Positions 22,746 through 34,127 of a stretch of 64,000 nucleotides of DNA are shown piece by piece (position 1 is the first letter of the stretch; the number at the start of each line of letters is the position of its first letter). Source of the DNA: Phytophthora sp. 'mugwort' (Eukaryota; Oomycota; Peronosporomycetes; Peronosporales; Peronosporaceae); NCBI GenBank assembly GCA_033558025.1, contig JAUCEF010000017.1:4030001-4094000 (forward strand). Reading direction: 5' to 3'. A program made the translations under genes and the position numbers. The notes under the pieces are model-generated. The model did no database searches and was not told the origin of the DNA. It saw only the letters and a program-made list of their open reading frames with translations.

Positions 22746-24194
22746 TCACGCGTTCGCTAGTATTTTCACAATAGGACTCGACACACCCGAAAATACCGTT
22801 TCCTCGTTCCAAATGGATAAACGTTCGACGAAGCTGATGGTCGGCAAGTCTTCCATGTCCAGCGGGCCGGCGTCATCAGCGTCCGGTCGGCTCTCAACAC
22901 CGAGAGGCACTTCATTCGGGAACGGGCGACTACATCGTCCTTGGAACCGCTTCAGCCAGTTGACATTCACGGTCACGACTCGGTCGGGATGACTAGGTAT
23001 TGCGATTCGGTAGCATTCTCTCCCACCTTTCCAAGAACGCGATACGGCCCGTGCCAGGAGAACGTTAGCTTCTTAGTCTTTCGTTCGTACCGTCGGGCAC
23101 GGAAGTATTGGTACACCCACACAGCTTCTCCTTTCTCGAAACTCACTTCGATTTGATCTTCCAGACGTCGAGCATGACGGTCCTGAACCTTGAGTAGTTG
23201 ACGCTCCACCATGCGCTGAGCGTTCCGAAGGGACATGTTTAATTTCCTACGGTACGCCGCCACTTCATTACTCTGTCACTCATCCTTTGTGTTCAAGAAG
23301 GCCAAATCCAAAGGTAACACTGGATCTCGGCCATAAAGGCTGAAGTACGGCGAGCCCGCAAGGGCTCATGATAGGAGGTACGATAAGCGAAGAGCACACG
23401 AGGCAGATACAGGTCCCAATCCGTCTGTGCTTCGACCACGAACATCTTGATCATCCCAATTAGCGTCCCATTGAATCGTTCCACCAGACCTTGCGTCTGC
23501 GGGCGGCACCAAATAGCTTCTTAATTCCGAGAGTCTCGTAAAACGACTTAGCCAGTTCCGAGGTGAAGTTCGATCCACGGTCGCTCAGAAGGCGTTCCGG
23601 AACGCTGTGACGCGAAATAATTTCATCGACCATCACATTGACAAACGTGACAGTGTCTAGCGAGCGACGGGAAACGCCTCGGTCCACCGCGTAAAATAGT
23701 CGGCGAAAACCAAAATATGCTTGTTTCTCGAGGTGTAGTCACTAGTTGTCCCGCCGCGTCCACGACTAGTAGCAAGAACGGACCAGACAACTTCTGGGAC
23801 GGGCATCCTTTGCATCAGACCGTTCCTTCACGGACGGTATCCTTTCCCACTTCCGCACACAGTGCAAGCCTCGGACGTATTCAGTAACGTCGTCGTGTTC
23901 CATCCTTGCCAATAAGCGTGTTTCCTGACCTTATCCCACGTCTTAGTCATACCGATGTGAGCGGCGAAGCCATCCGAATGGCAAAAGTGTAAAATCGTCT
24001 CGATAAACGGCTGCGGGATCACAGGAAACGATGACAGATCGTGCTGGCCCTGCTCGAGCCCTCAGATGCACCTTAAGCATTAAGATACCGTTCCGTACCA
24101 CATAGTGGGGAGCCATTTGTAAGGTCCGGACGCGTAACTGAGCGTCCAACGCTAAGGCTCCTGCTCCAGGAACGTGATCATCGTTTGTTCCCAC
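22746..24194 (-). pseudogene. Integrase region of pol, frameshifted
   Basis: Fragments in order: N-terminal zinc-binding part near 24020-23830 (CHSDGFAAHIGMTKTWDKVR, then CTVC); catalytic core near 23690-23290 with SDRGSNFTSELAKSFYETLG and MERFNGTL; C-terminal SH3-like part at 23263-22973 (KLTFSWHGPYRVLGKVG); and a further tail at 22976-22746 (VNVNWLKRFQGRCSRPFPNE). At least four frame changes or stops separate them, so no functional integrase is encoded. Family role: cDNA insertion. Confidence 0.85.
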
Positions 24195-24441
24195 GGCGTC
24201 CGCTTCTGTTCCTCGATAAAACGTTCTCGGTTGAGTCCGAAAGCGTCGACAGGCGACAATGGCAAGGCATTCGCGCCCTCCTTTTCCGCGTTCTCGGGAC
24301 CGGCAGGGTCCTCCTTCTCTTCGACGTACGATAAGATGTCAGTGCATTCTCCCTCATTTCCAGCGTCTAGCGTCCCCGGCTCCCTGACTTCGATAGAACT
24401 GCGTTCTTCGGAGTCATCTTGGATCAGGAGATCCGCCATTG

Positions 24442-25793
24442 TTAGCGCACTGCTAGTCTTAGGGTCAACCGTGACAGACCATCCACATGACCCATGGAAG
24501 TGACCGGCTTGTGGAAGACCTTGAATCGAAGTTGAGAGAGTTCCATCGCCCAGCATGCCAGTTTGGCATTGGTGATCCGATTGCCTTCGCTGAAAAAGAA
24601 GACCCAGGTCAGAGCCTTATGATCCGTGAAAAGGTCGAATTCGTGCCGATCCAAGTAACACCGGAACTTTCTCGTGGCACACACTACCCCCAACACGCGA
24701 TCTCGGACGTTCCGTCTTGCTTGTGTATCCAGTTCTTCTCTGAGCCAACCAATAGCTTGCTAGCGTAGGCGACCCTCGGTTGCGTCCATCTACACTTTGC
24801 ATCAAACAGGCACCCACGCCCAACTTCGAAGAGTCCACGTAGAGCTTGAAACGTCTAGAAAAATCAGTATAAATCAAGATAGAAGGTTCCGCCAGCTTTC
24901 GCTTAAGCTGCAGGAACGCTAATTCGCAGTCCTCGGTCCACGAGAACGGGACGCCCTTCATCTTCAAGCGTTCGATCGGAGCTGAGATGGCAGCGTACCC
25001 AGGAATATACCGTCTGGAATAACTCTTGAGGCCCAAGAACGCCCGAACGGTGTGAATATCGTGTGGCCGACGCACGTTCATCACGGACTTTACCTTCTTA
25101 GGATTAGGCAACATACCAGATGGAGTCATGATGTGTCCCAGGAACGCTACTTGGTCGCGTCCCCACTTACATTTCTTCATCTTGAGCTTAAACCCCGCAG
25201 CCCTGAAGCGTTCCAGAACTTGTTTGAGCTGTATTAGGTGAGTAGGAAAAGGTTCGCTGAATACGACGCAATCGCCAAGATACACCAAACATGTACGCCA
25301 CTTCCGATTCACGAGAACGTTCTCCATGAGGCGTTCGAAGGCCGGAACAGCATTACACAATCCAAAAGGCATGACCAACCATTCATAGAGTCCGTACTTG
25401 CAAGTGAACGCTGTTTTGCCCACACTATCTGCAGCCATAGGTACGTTCCAGTAACCCGAGGCGATGTCCATGGTAGAAACAGCTTAGCGTTCCCGAGCAT
25501 CCAGAATGTCATCGATGAGAGGCATGAGGTAGCAGTCCTTGATCGTCACAGCATTCAGTCGACGATAGTCGATACAGAAACTTATACCACCATCCGGTTT
25601 CTGAATCATCTGGACCGGGCTCGCCCCAGGGGTTCGTCGAAGTTGGGATATGTCCTAGCTCGAGATATTGCTGAATCTCAGCTTCCATCACATCTCCTTC
25701 AGCCCTCGAGAGACAGTGCGGACGCTGATTAATGGGCGGATGCGTCCCCGTGTCGATCAAAACCTTCAGCAACTCCATCCTGCCAGGCGTCAT
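24442..25793 (-). pseudogene. Reverse transcriptase and RNase H region of pol
   Basis: RT fingers appear at 25793-25509 (THPPINQRPHCLSRAEGDVM), palm and thumb at 25471-24617 (MDIASGYWNVPMAADS, MPFGLCNAVPAFERLM, FLGHIMTPSGMLPNP). RNase H runs through 24442 (FKLYVDSSKLGVGACLMQ, FDLFTDHKALTWVF, MGHVDGLSRL). The catalytic box, normally a Y-x-D-D, reads YLGD here (LVYLGDCVVFS), so one of the two metal-binding aspartates is lost. Frameshifts occur near 25500, 24790 and 24600. Confidence 0.9.
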
Positions 25794-25799
25794 AGAAGT

Positions 25800-27127
25800 C
25801 TAGAAATACATGTCTTGGAACGCCCCAAGTAGGCTACGCAGCAACTCGCGCTGTTCCTCGCCAAGCTTGGAATCCGCGAAGTCGACCTCCAAATCCTCCG
25901 TAAACGCTTCCTTCAATCCAGGCATGGGTTGCGTAGGAGTGTCAGTGGTAGCGGCCACGTTTAAGGAAGATATCGATTCCATCGGATCGCCCAGTCGAAG
26001 TAACGTCCTCGCACTCTACCGTAGATCGCACGGAACGCATGTCGTCGTTCTGGAACGCAGTTGCGGGCACGACGGAGGCGGCCTTCCTTAATTATCACGT
26101 CCTCCGATGAAGCGTTACAGACTTCCACAATAACCTTTCCGCCATGGATAGTGCACAACGTTCTGGCTACTTCGCCGTGTCGTCTAGATCCAGAATACCT
26201 CCACCAGAATGGTGATTTCTTCCGGAACTTCTCCAAGGACATCAGTCATCATTAACGCCTGACCACCAGGTTGAAGATGTACTGTCGAGCACGTTCGGCA
26301 CGATTACACAGTTTCCATGCGAGGGGACCCTAGTTGGAACGATACCCCGGTTCCATTCAAGGTTACGACTTTCTTGTCTAGGTCGATCACGGCCCGGTAC
26401 GCTTTGGGTGTATCCGTTCCCAGGATAGCGTCCACGTGCAAATTATCCACGACTATTTCTCTTTGCAACGCAGCCGGATCGGCAAGTCAGTCACGCCCTT
26501 GATCCTTATCTTGTGACCCGTGACTCCGTTCAAGTCCTTCTGGTATGGTCGTAACGGCGCGTCCGCTTGACCAATTAGTCGCAGCACCAAGGACGACACC
26601 AAACTCGCCACAGCCCCAGAATCCAACAGCATTTCGGCGGGGGGGCAATCGATATATCCAAACGAGACCGCATCGATGCCATGGACCGAGCTGATCACGC
26701 GCTTCCCGTCCGGAACAAGATTCTCTTGTTTGGGTTGTTCGACGACTTCTGGCATTTCTCGCAGGCCGAGTAGCCGGACACGCTTGCCCGACCTAGTATT
26801 GTTGACTTCATAGTCGTCCCGGTGGGCATCGTCCTCCCTGACTTGGACGGAAGTGCGTTCCGAGAACGCCTTCGAAAGTCCTTCCGATACAGAGAAGTCG
26901 AAAGTCACATGAAGATCATCTCTCGTCGGGTCGGACGGAGTCGATAAAGGCTGGTTGCCTTCGCAATTGGCGCGCCGAGTCCGTACTTTGTTCTGGATCA
27001 ACTCAGCTCGTTCTTTAAGCATCTCCTCGACCAATGAAGCGAACCGTTCCGATAGGCTATCCACTAGAACTGGGCCTAGTCGAGTCACAAATCGCACGAA
27101 CGCGCTCTTGAAGCGTTCCGTTCGCAT
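25800..27127 (-). pseudogene. Protease region of pol
   Basis: The segment at 27127-26453 contains the retropepsin signature AEMLLDSGAVASLVSS. Downstream (26450-26330) the frame continues with a stretch resembling 'DAILGTDTPKAY', the usual flap-to-end region. The frame then breaks repeatedly. The small piece at 25982-25800 (ESISSLNVAATTDTPTQPMP) is the linker to RT. Confidence 0.8.
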
Positions 27128-27428
27128 TAGCGTTCCCTACGAATGTGTCGAACTGATCTTCCTTCGCCAAGAGGTATACAGCAACGTGAGCCAACGTTCG
27201 GTGGCGTGAAGCCAAGTCGTTCAGGCTCCGAGAGTCATCGTTCTAAGCTGATTCCGATACAGAGGAACCTCACAAGTCCACGCTAATGTTCTGAGTTACG
27301 ACCGCGACGTCCACTGGCTTAGGCATAACCGTCTTTGTGCCCCGGGCTGCTCGCAAGACTTCGTCACCAAAATAGTCGATTATGCCCTCGACGTCTCGCA
27401 TCGGAAACAGAAGACTCTGTTTTCACAG

Positions 27429-28832
27429 TCAAACGGTACTTTCTTCCGTTCCAGCGTCCTTGAAGTCACGGTTGGCTCTCCTAACCCCTTCCGCGGCCGC
27501 GAGATTCTTCTTATACCAGTCTAGCCAGTAAGCAGGCGTAGATAATTGTCCTCGCGACGCCTCACGCGTTCTCGCCAGTGTTTCCACCGGGATCTTCAAG
27601 AGTACGCTCAGCTCCTCTAACGACAAGTCCTTCTGACGTTCTGCGTTCTTCTGACGCTTATTTTTCAAGTCCACTTCGCCCAACGGGTAGAAGCGTTCCT
27701 CAAGCTCCTTATCGTACTCTTCTTTCTCTTCCGCCACATTCGTCGGCGTTCCATCCGCTAGAGCGTCCAGCTCTTCGGGAGCGAAGAGTCGCGATCGCGG
27801 AGGTTCTCCTTTCTTACCACCAAGGTCAGGATCAAGTGCAATTTCTTTGGGAGGGCCCTTCCTCCTTATTGTTTGGCTCAGACACGGGTGTGTCCTTCGC
27901 AAAGCTCGCCGTTGCGTCCGTTCTGGTCGTTTCTTCATCAGCGCGCAGCGTTTCTGTCCCGCTTTTCGAGCGTACGGCCTCGCCATCAGTCTCCGTGATT
28001 TCCTCGGCTGCATTGCTGATTTGGATCCCCAACTCGCGAGAGAACGTTGTCTTGTCATCCACTTACTTGTCCTCAATAACACCATACTCCGCCAAATTCC
28101 AGTGTTCATAGGCGGTCTCCGTCACTACGGAGTGTGGGTCGGTATATCCAAGGTCGAGCAGACGCGTTGCTCGCGAAAGCTCCTTAAATTCACACTCGCT
28201 GTCGGCGGACCGTACTCTTACGGTGTCGCGTTGTACGACGGGTGTACGCTCATCGCGTCCTCCGTTCCCATCCTCGGCGACTGCGTCCTCGACGAACGGG
28301 ATAGACGCCACAGCCAAATGTGCTTGTGCGTCTCCATCCCTCACAGCGGGGCTAGTAGTGTGCCCCCCTCCAACTGCGTTATCATCGACAACAGCCACTG
28401 TAGATAGTTCTTGCTAAGTAATCTCCTCCCGGTTGGTAGGATGATCATAACCGTCTTCTTGCGACGCCGCTTGCATCAGATTTAACGCCCCATGTAAACT
28501 CGTCTGTATGTCCCCATCCGTAACAGTCGTCAAAATTTGCCTCCACGGCGTTCATTTCTTCATAGTAGCGTTTCCTCCGCGGACGCTTCACCAGTATTCA
28601 CAATCCCTTGGGCTATAGCATCCACTTCAGTACGGTACCTATCGCGTTCTTGTTCCTCCCAACATAAGAACTGGCCCTCGTAGTCTTCATTATCACTTGA
28701 TTCAATCTCGTCAAAAGCAAAATCCGTCGTTTCAAACGTAGTCGGCGGCGAGAACGCTGCCCCAACATACCCCGGAGCGCTCCCGAGCTCACCAACCGTA
28801 CTAATCACGGCGCTCGATGCGTTTCCCCGCAT
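27429..28832 (-). pseudogene. Acidic linker region between gag and protease, broken
   Basis: Minus-strand fragments at 28832-28560, 28398-28063 and 28109-27429 are rich in Glu, Asp, Lys and Thr (for example EELDALADGTPTNVAEEKEE and YWLDWYKKNLAAAEG). They have no recognisable catalytic motif. They lie between the zinc knuckle and protease and are probably part of the gag-pol polyprotein. Confidence 0.55.
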
Positions 28833-28899
28833 GTCGTCCCATAGACAAGAGGAAGGAGCGACACCACTCCCTTCCCCTCCCTCCTGTCCCCATCATTGT

Positions 28900-30840
28900 T
28901 GGGACGCTGCCGTACATTGTGCAGGAGCAGCAGGAGTCGCTCCATGAGTGACGAGTCGATTTATCGCCTCCACCATAGGGTACTCCGACACCATATGATC
29001 CGTACGCTTACACATGAAGCACACACGTCGTCCTTAAGACGTCCCACGCTGGTTCGGCTGCGGTGCGTTCCGATAGCCCTGGTTAGCACGCGGGGCAGTA
29101 CACTCGATCGTCCCGTGACCGCGCGTCTTGCAGTTGTCACAAGTGAAGTTGTTGCGTCGGCAGGTGAGTCGACTGCAGCCCAACGTCAGGCAGCACAGAC
29201 AGGAACGCCCTCCTGAGTGTACTGGTCCGGTCCTTGCCGGATGCCACCGTTCCAAGTCGGCTGGGGTACTGCGTTCTGGCTTGGGGCATTGGCGTTCTGC
29301 ACTAAAGCTAGCGTTGTTGACGCTCGTACGCGGCGGCGATAAGAGGACGTGACGGACTATGCAACCGTTCTTGCTGTTGTTCGAGCAATTTCTGCGTCCG
29401 CTGCATTAAACACATCATCTCCATCATCAACGCGTTCTCCGAGGTTGGACGCTTCTCCACGGCGTCAGCAAAGTCCGATTCGTCCTCAACAGGCAGGTGC
29501 ATGTTCCTTATAGAAGATCAGCGACAGCTTGAAGGATTAAGTTCACCATCGTCGTACTCAAAGCCGCTTTCCACTCCTTGTTTCGAAGGCCGGACAAAAA
29601 GTACTGGTAACGCATCTGCGGATCATCACAGTGCGCGGTATCATAGAGACTAGAGACGAGATCACACCAGACCTCAGCGGACATTCCTTAGAGCGCTTAG
29701 CGACTTGAGACGTTCGATCATCTGCAATGGAGTCTGACACACAAACTGGTTGTGAAACGCGTTCGAAGCGTACCGAAGTCATTGATTTGCGAGTACCACT
29801 CTTCGCCAACTTTACCCTTCAGACATTCACGGAATGCACTCAGAGCAGGCTGTCGTCCAAGCCAGCGGTCCCTTCGAACGCGTTCCAGAACGTTCGTGCC
29901 TTTTCCACGGCGGCACCATCTGAGTAGAGCGGTTGAATCATTCTAACGGCGTTCTTGATCCGCGAAGGCATGCCAGTGTACTGCGTCGCACTACCAGCAG
30001 AGGCAACGGGAGTACCAGCGACTGATTGCCCGGCCGGAGTACTTCCGCCTTGCAGATTAAAGACAATCGTCGTCGCAGGCGTACCCGGATCCACATTCGG
30101 GGCGTACTGCCACGAACCGGTCGCAGGATTCCACGTAGGTTGAGTTCCCAGGGTCGACAGAGGAGGAAGGTAGTACATAGCTCGACCATATCCAGGCGTT
30201 CCGGGGTCAGGTGCAATCGTATAGCCACCATAGGACGCAAACGCCGTCCTTGCTCCCGTTGTCACTTGAGGTTGGAAGGCTTCACCCATCCACGAAGGTG
30301 TAGGTGGTTGCGGTATCGTCGCATACGAGGGCATCTGCCAGTACGGCCACGTCCCTCCACCAGTTGAAGGCGGCACAGAGGTTGGGTTCGCTGCTCCGGG
30401 CGCACCAGTCGGGACCCCTTGCGTTATAGGTTGGGACGGCAGTGTCCCCACGCCAGTAGGCACCGGCACACTCGCACCTTGCAGCCCTGTGCTTGCGTTC
30501 CCGTCGGCGGAAGCCCCACATTCGGTTGTCCGCCGCTCCCTCGGCCGGAGTTCGACACCGCTTGTTGAACTGCCGAACACACCGACGCGAGCCCTGCCGG
30601 AGTCGACAGGTTCGGACGGGACGGGTCCATCAATGGAGCCGTCGGAGCACTAGGCGCCATTGTACTCGGCTGCGCATTCGTAGCCGTGTCCCCTGCCAAA
30701 AGCGGTCCAGACGGTCTCGGTGGAGGAGGACCAGACGGCCTCGGGAGGGGGTGTCCACCATCTCCCGCTCCTATAGCCTCACTCAGCGCGTCCCCCAACT
30801 CCGCGTCCGGGTCCTTCTCACCTTGGTCCCTCGAGCTCAT
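28900..30840 (-). pseudogene. Gag region with zinc knuckle
   Basis: It begins MSSRDQGEKDPDAELGDAL at 30840. A long Pro/Gly/Ser/Thr-rich N-terminal domain (30840-29990) is followed by a capsid-like segment (RIKNAVRMIQPLYSDGAAVE, then ARTFWNAFEG) at about 29960-29840. A Gln/Met-rich helix follows (29502-29308). The CCHC knuckle CDNCKTRGHGTIEC lies near 29150, and a second knuckle-like CFMCKRTDH near 29020 has lost its last Cys. Frameshifts occur at about 30500, 29830 and 29300. Confidence 0.8.
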
Positions 30841-30894
30841 CGCCGAGGCGAGTCTTCACTTGAGCCGAACAGTTTCTTTTCCAACAGGCAGTTA

Positions 30895-30910
30895 CCCTGC
30901 TTCTCCACCA
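30895..30910 (-). other. Candidate primer-binding site
   Basis: Two bases inside the 5' LTR, the minus strand reads TGGTGGAGAAGCAGGG. TGG at this place pairs with the CCA end of a tRNA. The cognate tRNA cannot be named without a search. Confidence 0.6.
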
Positions 30911-30912
30911 GA

Positions 30913-31473
30913 TGTCGCAACCCTCCCTTTCCTTCGGGGTCAAGTAGCTGTGGGTTGTTATCAGGAGTACGGAACTTGATCAGGTTTAAGGGCGAAGCGT
31001 TCGTTTGGGCACAGGGACGCACAACACTTTAAAAATTAAATGTAACTGAATTGTTGTTGGTGTTGTTGTTGTTGTTGTTGTTGCTACTGGGAAGATTTAC
31101 GACTGACTTCCAAACACTACTCGTCGGCATTGTGTCGACCTTACCTGTTAGCATGACATCCTCCTACCTCCTCCACGGGGCTTTGAGGGCCTGACTTCCG
31201 TCTTCATCGTCGCCCATCTGGCCTTACCTTGCCGAGAGTCTGTAGGCGCGGTGTGTCTTCTCTCCGGAGAGGGACTTGAAGGTACCGAACACCTCGGGTC
31301 ATCAAGTGAAGCTCCTCCTTCGATGGAACAGGATATCACGCCGTCGTGCTCTATGCCATGTGGTGCACACCAGGCAGGACCACCATGGCAGCAGTCGGTT
31401 CCAGAGCGGAGACGCGAGCTTGAACCAGCACTGGATGTCCTTGCGCATTGCCTTCCCACTCCGTCGCGGGACA
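30913..31473 (-). repeat. 5' LTR (right), 561 bp
   Basis: It begins TGTCGCAA and ends CGGGACA on the plus strand. It contains about 215 bp absent from the left LTR (about 31007-31221), including a GTT trinucleotide tract at about 31052-31083. Confidence 0.88.
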
Positions 31474-31477
31474 AAAG
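31474..31477. repeat. Right target-site duplication AAAG
   Basis: It matches the four bases before the left LTR. Confidence 0.7.
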
Positions 31478-32014
31478 CGAAGGTGGTGCAGCTGAATGAG
31501 TCGCTAAGGCCAGAACAGATAGCATAAATGCCTAAGCATATAGTGGATGGTGAGCGATATACGATGGAAGTGCAGGACTGAAAATCGGGGAAACGCATTC
31601 AATGCCACTTGGAATGCGCAACATCGATCATCGATCAATAGACCGAGTTCGTCAGGGGCATTAACGTACAACGTGAACTATGGCCGCCAGACCTGCCTAC
31701 GTCAATCGAAGCTATTTTTTGCCTTGGTCATCATGGCCCTGTGAAGCCCAATGTTCGTGCCTCCTAGACGTCGAATCACTCAGGCATACGAACCCCTCGC
31801 GATATGACGATAATGTCGAAAGTTGATAACTTGATATGATTAAGTATACAGGAACAAAAACAGGACTGCGTTGAAATGCTACGACAATTTACTTAGCAAT
31901 TATATTAAAAAAAAATAATATAAAAAAGACTAAAACCAACGCGTCAGATCAACCTTTGGGCATAAGTTTCATTGCTGAGATAAAGTTCAGCTCATTGATA
32001 GCTACGCACATGTA
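31478..32014. other. AT-rich intergenic DNA between two mobile elements
   Basis: No ORF of merit. Poly-A/T runs lie at about 31905-31935. I see no further repeat structure. Confidence 0.4.
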
Positions 32015-33409
32015 CAGCGGGTGGAAAAGTTTACGCCTTCCCCCCAGGTTTTGCACACAAGGTTGACCTCAACATCAAGTCAATGCAGCCGCCGACTTGG
32101 CGCTGCTTTCCATCAGTTTTTTTTTGCGGGCTTGCTTGGACGTTAGTGGATAGCTCCGTTAAGATTCCGCCAATAGCGAGGCGCGAGAGAAGGATTTTCC
32201 ACCCATTAACATACCGGTATAGAATAAGCTCTCTGACCGCCCTACACCTTGCTAACTGTAGTCCTACCACATTGCACGCTTCCAGTTGTGCCTAACAACA
32301 GGCATGTTGCCTAGCGGAACGCGTCGGTACTTTGCTCACTTAAAGACTAGAGTGATCAACAAGTGGAAAGAACAATTAAGCCAGGGCGAGATCAGCAAGC
32401 ACCACTGCAGCGTCCGCACCATCATCAATAAGTTCAAGGGGAGCACGGGCACTGCAAGCCGCTCCGCACCCAGGAAGACCACGAAAAACGGACAGACGTC
32501 AAGACAGATGTATCCTGACTATCGGCGAGAGGATTCGGTTTGTCAGTGCCGCGGTAGTGTCTGCTTAAGCGACAGACGATTCCGGTGTCTCTATCGCTAG
32601 TGGTCTTGTCCGTGGTCGAATCCGTAGCGCTGGGCTGCATGGTCACTCGGCTCGGAAACAAAAACGTTTTTGAGTGCGAGACATCGCCATTTGCAACGAG
32701 CTTACGCTAAGCACTTTTGGACGGATGACTGCGGGCTTCTGGAACAGAGTGCTTTTCAGCGGCAAAGCCTGTGTCGAGCTTTACGATACTATGGGACGGG
32801 TGTCGGTCTGGCGGTGGCCACGCGAAGCATTTCACATACGGTGTATCGTACTGACGTTCAAGTTGAGATGGGAGCGCTACGGGTATTTAGTTCTAAATAC
32901 GGCTAACGGCGTTGGCACGCTGCATTTTGCGACGAGTCCATGACAGGGATATACTATCGGTTTTTGAGAGATTCCAACCATTGAACTGCTTTTGGGATAC
33001 TCGGGCGAGACGTTGTTCGTGCATGACAATGCACCAGCACACGCTACCAAGCTGACTGCAGGCTGTCTGCGGGATCTTAAGCTAATTTCGCTAGCCGCCC
33101 TCCACAGAGCCTCGTCCAGTACCCCTTAGAAACATAGAGCCTCGATCAGTACCCCTTAGAAAACATTTGGTTCATCGTGAACTGGGAGCTAAACAAGCGC
33201 CAGCAATTTTACTACGATCTCAAGGTGAAACTGCGCCGAATTCGGTCTGGGGTCGACCGCGGCTTGGTTAGAAAGTGTGTTCTCTCAATGCACAAGCGCC
33301 TACAAGCTGTTCATGATACTGGTTGTCTTTACTGTGACTACTAACGGCTTTGAGGTACAGCTAAACATCCTAAATTCAAATCTTTTGATGGGCGTAAGCT
33401 TTTCCGATG
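32015..33409 (+). mobile_element. Decayed Tc1/mariner-type DNA transposon
   Basis: Terminal inverted repeats: the left end is cagcgggtggaaaagtttac (from 32015), and the right end, read on the other strand from 33409, gives CATCGGAAAAGCTTACGCC. TA dinucleotides flank both ends (32013-32014 and 33410-33411). The 1.4 kb length and the TA target are those of the Tc1/mariner superfamily. Confidence 0.8.
32286..33360 (+). pseudogene. Tc1/mariner transposase remnant
   Basis: The N-terminal helix-turn-helix part reads INKWKEQLSQGEISKH (about 32350-32430). Middle part: AGFWNRVLFSGKACVELYD and WRWPREAFHIRCIV (about 32720-32870). The second catalytic Asp region is VHDNAPAHATKLTAG (about 33018-33062). 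The block before the third acid is duplicated (33106-33165). Many stops and frame changes make it nonfunctional. Confidence 0.82.
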
Positions 33410-33469
33410 TACAGTGCTATAGCGAATAATACAATCACGAAATTCTGGTAGATCGTTGATCAGCAAAGC

Positions 33470-34127
33470 TACCGTATACTTCTAGCATCCGACACCCATA
33501 ATGCACGAGGTGTAGGGCTGACTTAATTAATGAAAAATCAATAGTTTCTCTTAAATTCAATTTTATGTACGCAACATAGGCTTAGTTAAGCTGCCAACTC
33601 ATCGTCTTCAAGCACCTCAAACACACCAGCCACGGCGTTCTCAAGAACATCCTTGTCATCTTGCACCTCCCCATGCGAAGATCAAGCTGCCCAAGCTCTG
33701 ACAGCTCATTTACGACAGCGGTTGACGTATGGAGGGTATCCACTGGCGGAGCTGTGTTGGCCTGCGTTGTACTTGCAGCCTGAGGCTTGAAAATGAAGGA
33801 ACATCCGCTTTTTATCACTGCCTGGCTGAGGCTTTCCCATGCGGCAACCACCCACTCTGTTACATCCTTGCGCTTTGGAGCCGCGCTTTCGACCTGGGCG
33901 CTTGCGCGCCATTGCTGTTTTGGCGCGCTTCGAGCATTTGGAGGAGAATGTGTGCCAATATCATGTGGCCATATTATTGAGGACTCTAGCCTAGTCCAAG
34001 ACTAGGATTGTCGGATGCAAGAAGTGTTCAACGGTATAGTGACACCCTTGTCAGTTTGGCTCATGCTATTAGCTGAAAGCGTGTTGTCATACTAGTTGTT
34101 GTCGGATGCTCGAAGAATTATACGGTA
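33470..34127 (-). mobile_element. pogo-like transposon remnant with three terminal-repeat copies
   Basis: The left end (33472-33495) reads ccgtatacttctagcatccg followed by aca. Two inverted copies follow, at about 34007-34034 and 34098-34125, each next to TA. Between them on the minus strand is the end of a transposase-like ORF. The internal part is too short for an intact element. Two right-hand ends about 91 bp apart suggest a nested or duplicated terminus. Confidence 0.6.
33586..33960 (-). pseudogene. C-terminal fragment of a pogo/Tigger-like transposase
   Basis: On the minus strand, WVVAAWESLSQAVIKSGCSF resembles the C-terminal 'v..AW..i....i.kSFk.cGi' segment of pogo-type DDE transposases. 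It is followed by an acidic tail (DDKDVLENAVAGVFEVLEDD) ending in a stop near 33588, after at least one frame change. The upstream catalytic part is missing. Confidence 0.55.

Larger units (their letters stand above)
18902..31473 (-). mobile_element. Decayed Ty3/gypsy LTR retrotransposon, 12.6 kb
   Basis: The element lies on the minus strand, so its 5' LTR is at the right. Both LTRs begin and end with TGTCGC/GCGACA-like inverted ends. AAAG flanks it on both sides (18898-18901 and 31474-31477; five bases AAAAG if the terminal A is counted). Next to the 5' LTR is a 16-base candidate primer site beginning TGG. Order from right to left: gag with a zinc knuckle, an acidic linker, a retropepsin with DSGA, RT, RNase H, integrase with HHCC-like and DDE segments, then about 3.4 kb of extra sequence, then the 3' LTR. 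RT before integrase, plus the RT family motifs, gives Ty3/gypsy. Every ORF is broken by frameshifts or stops, so it is not autonomous. Confidence 0.9.
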
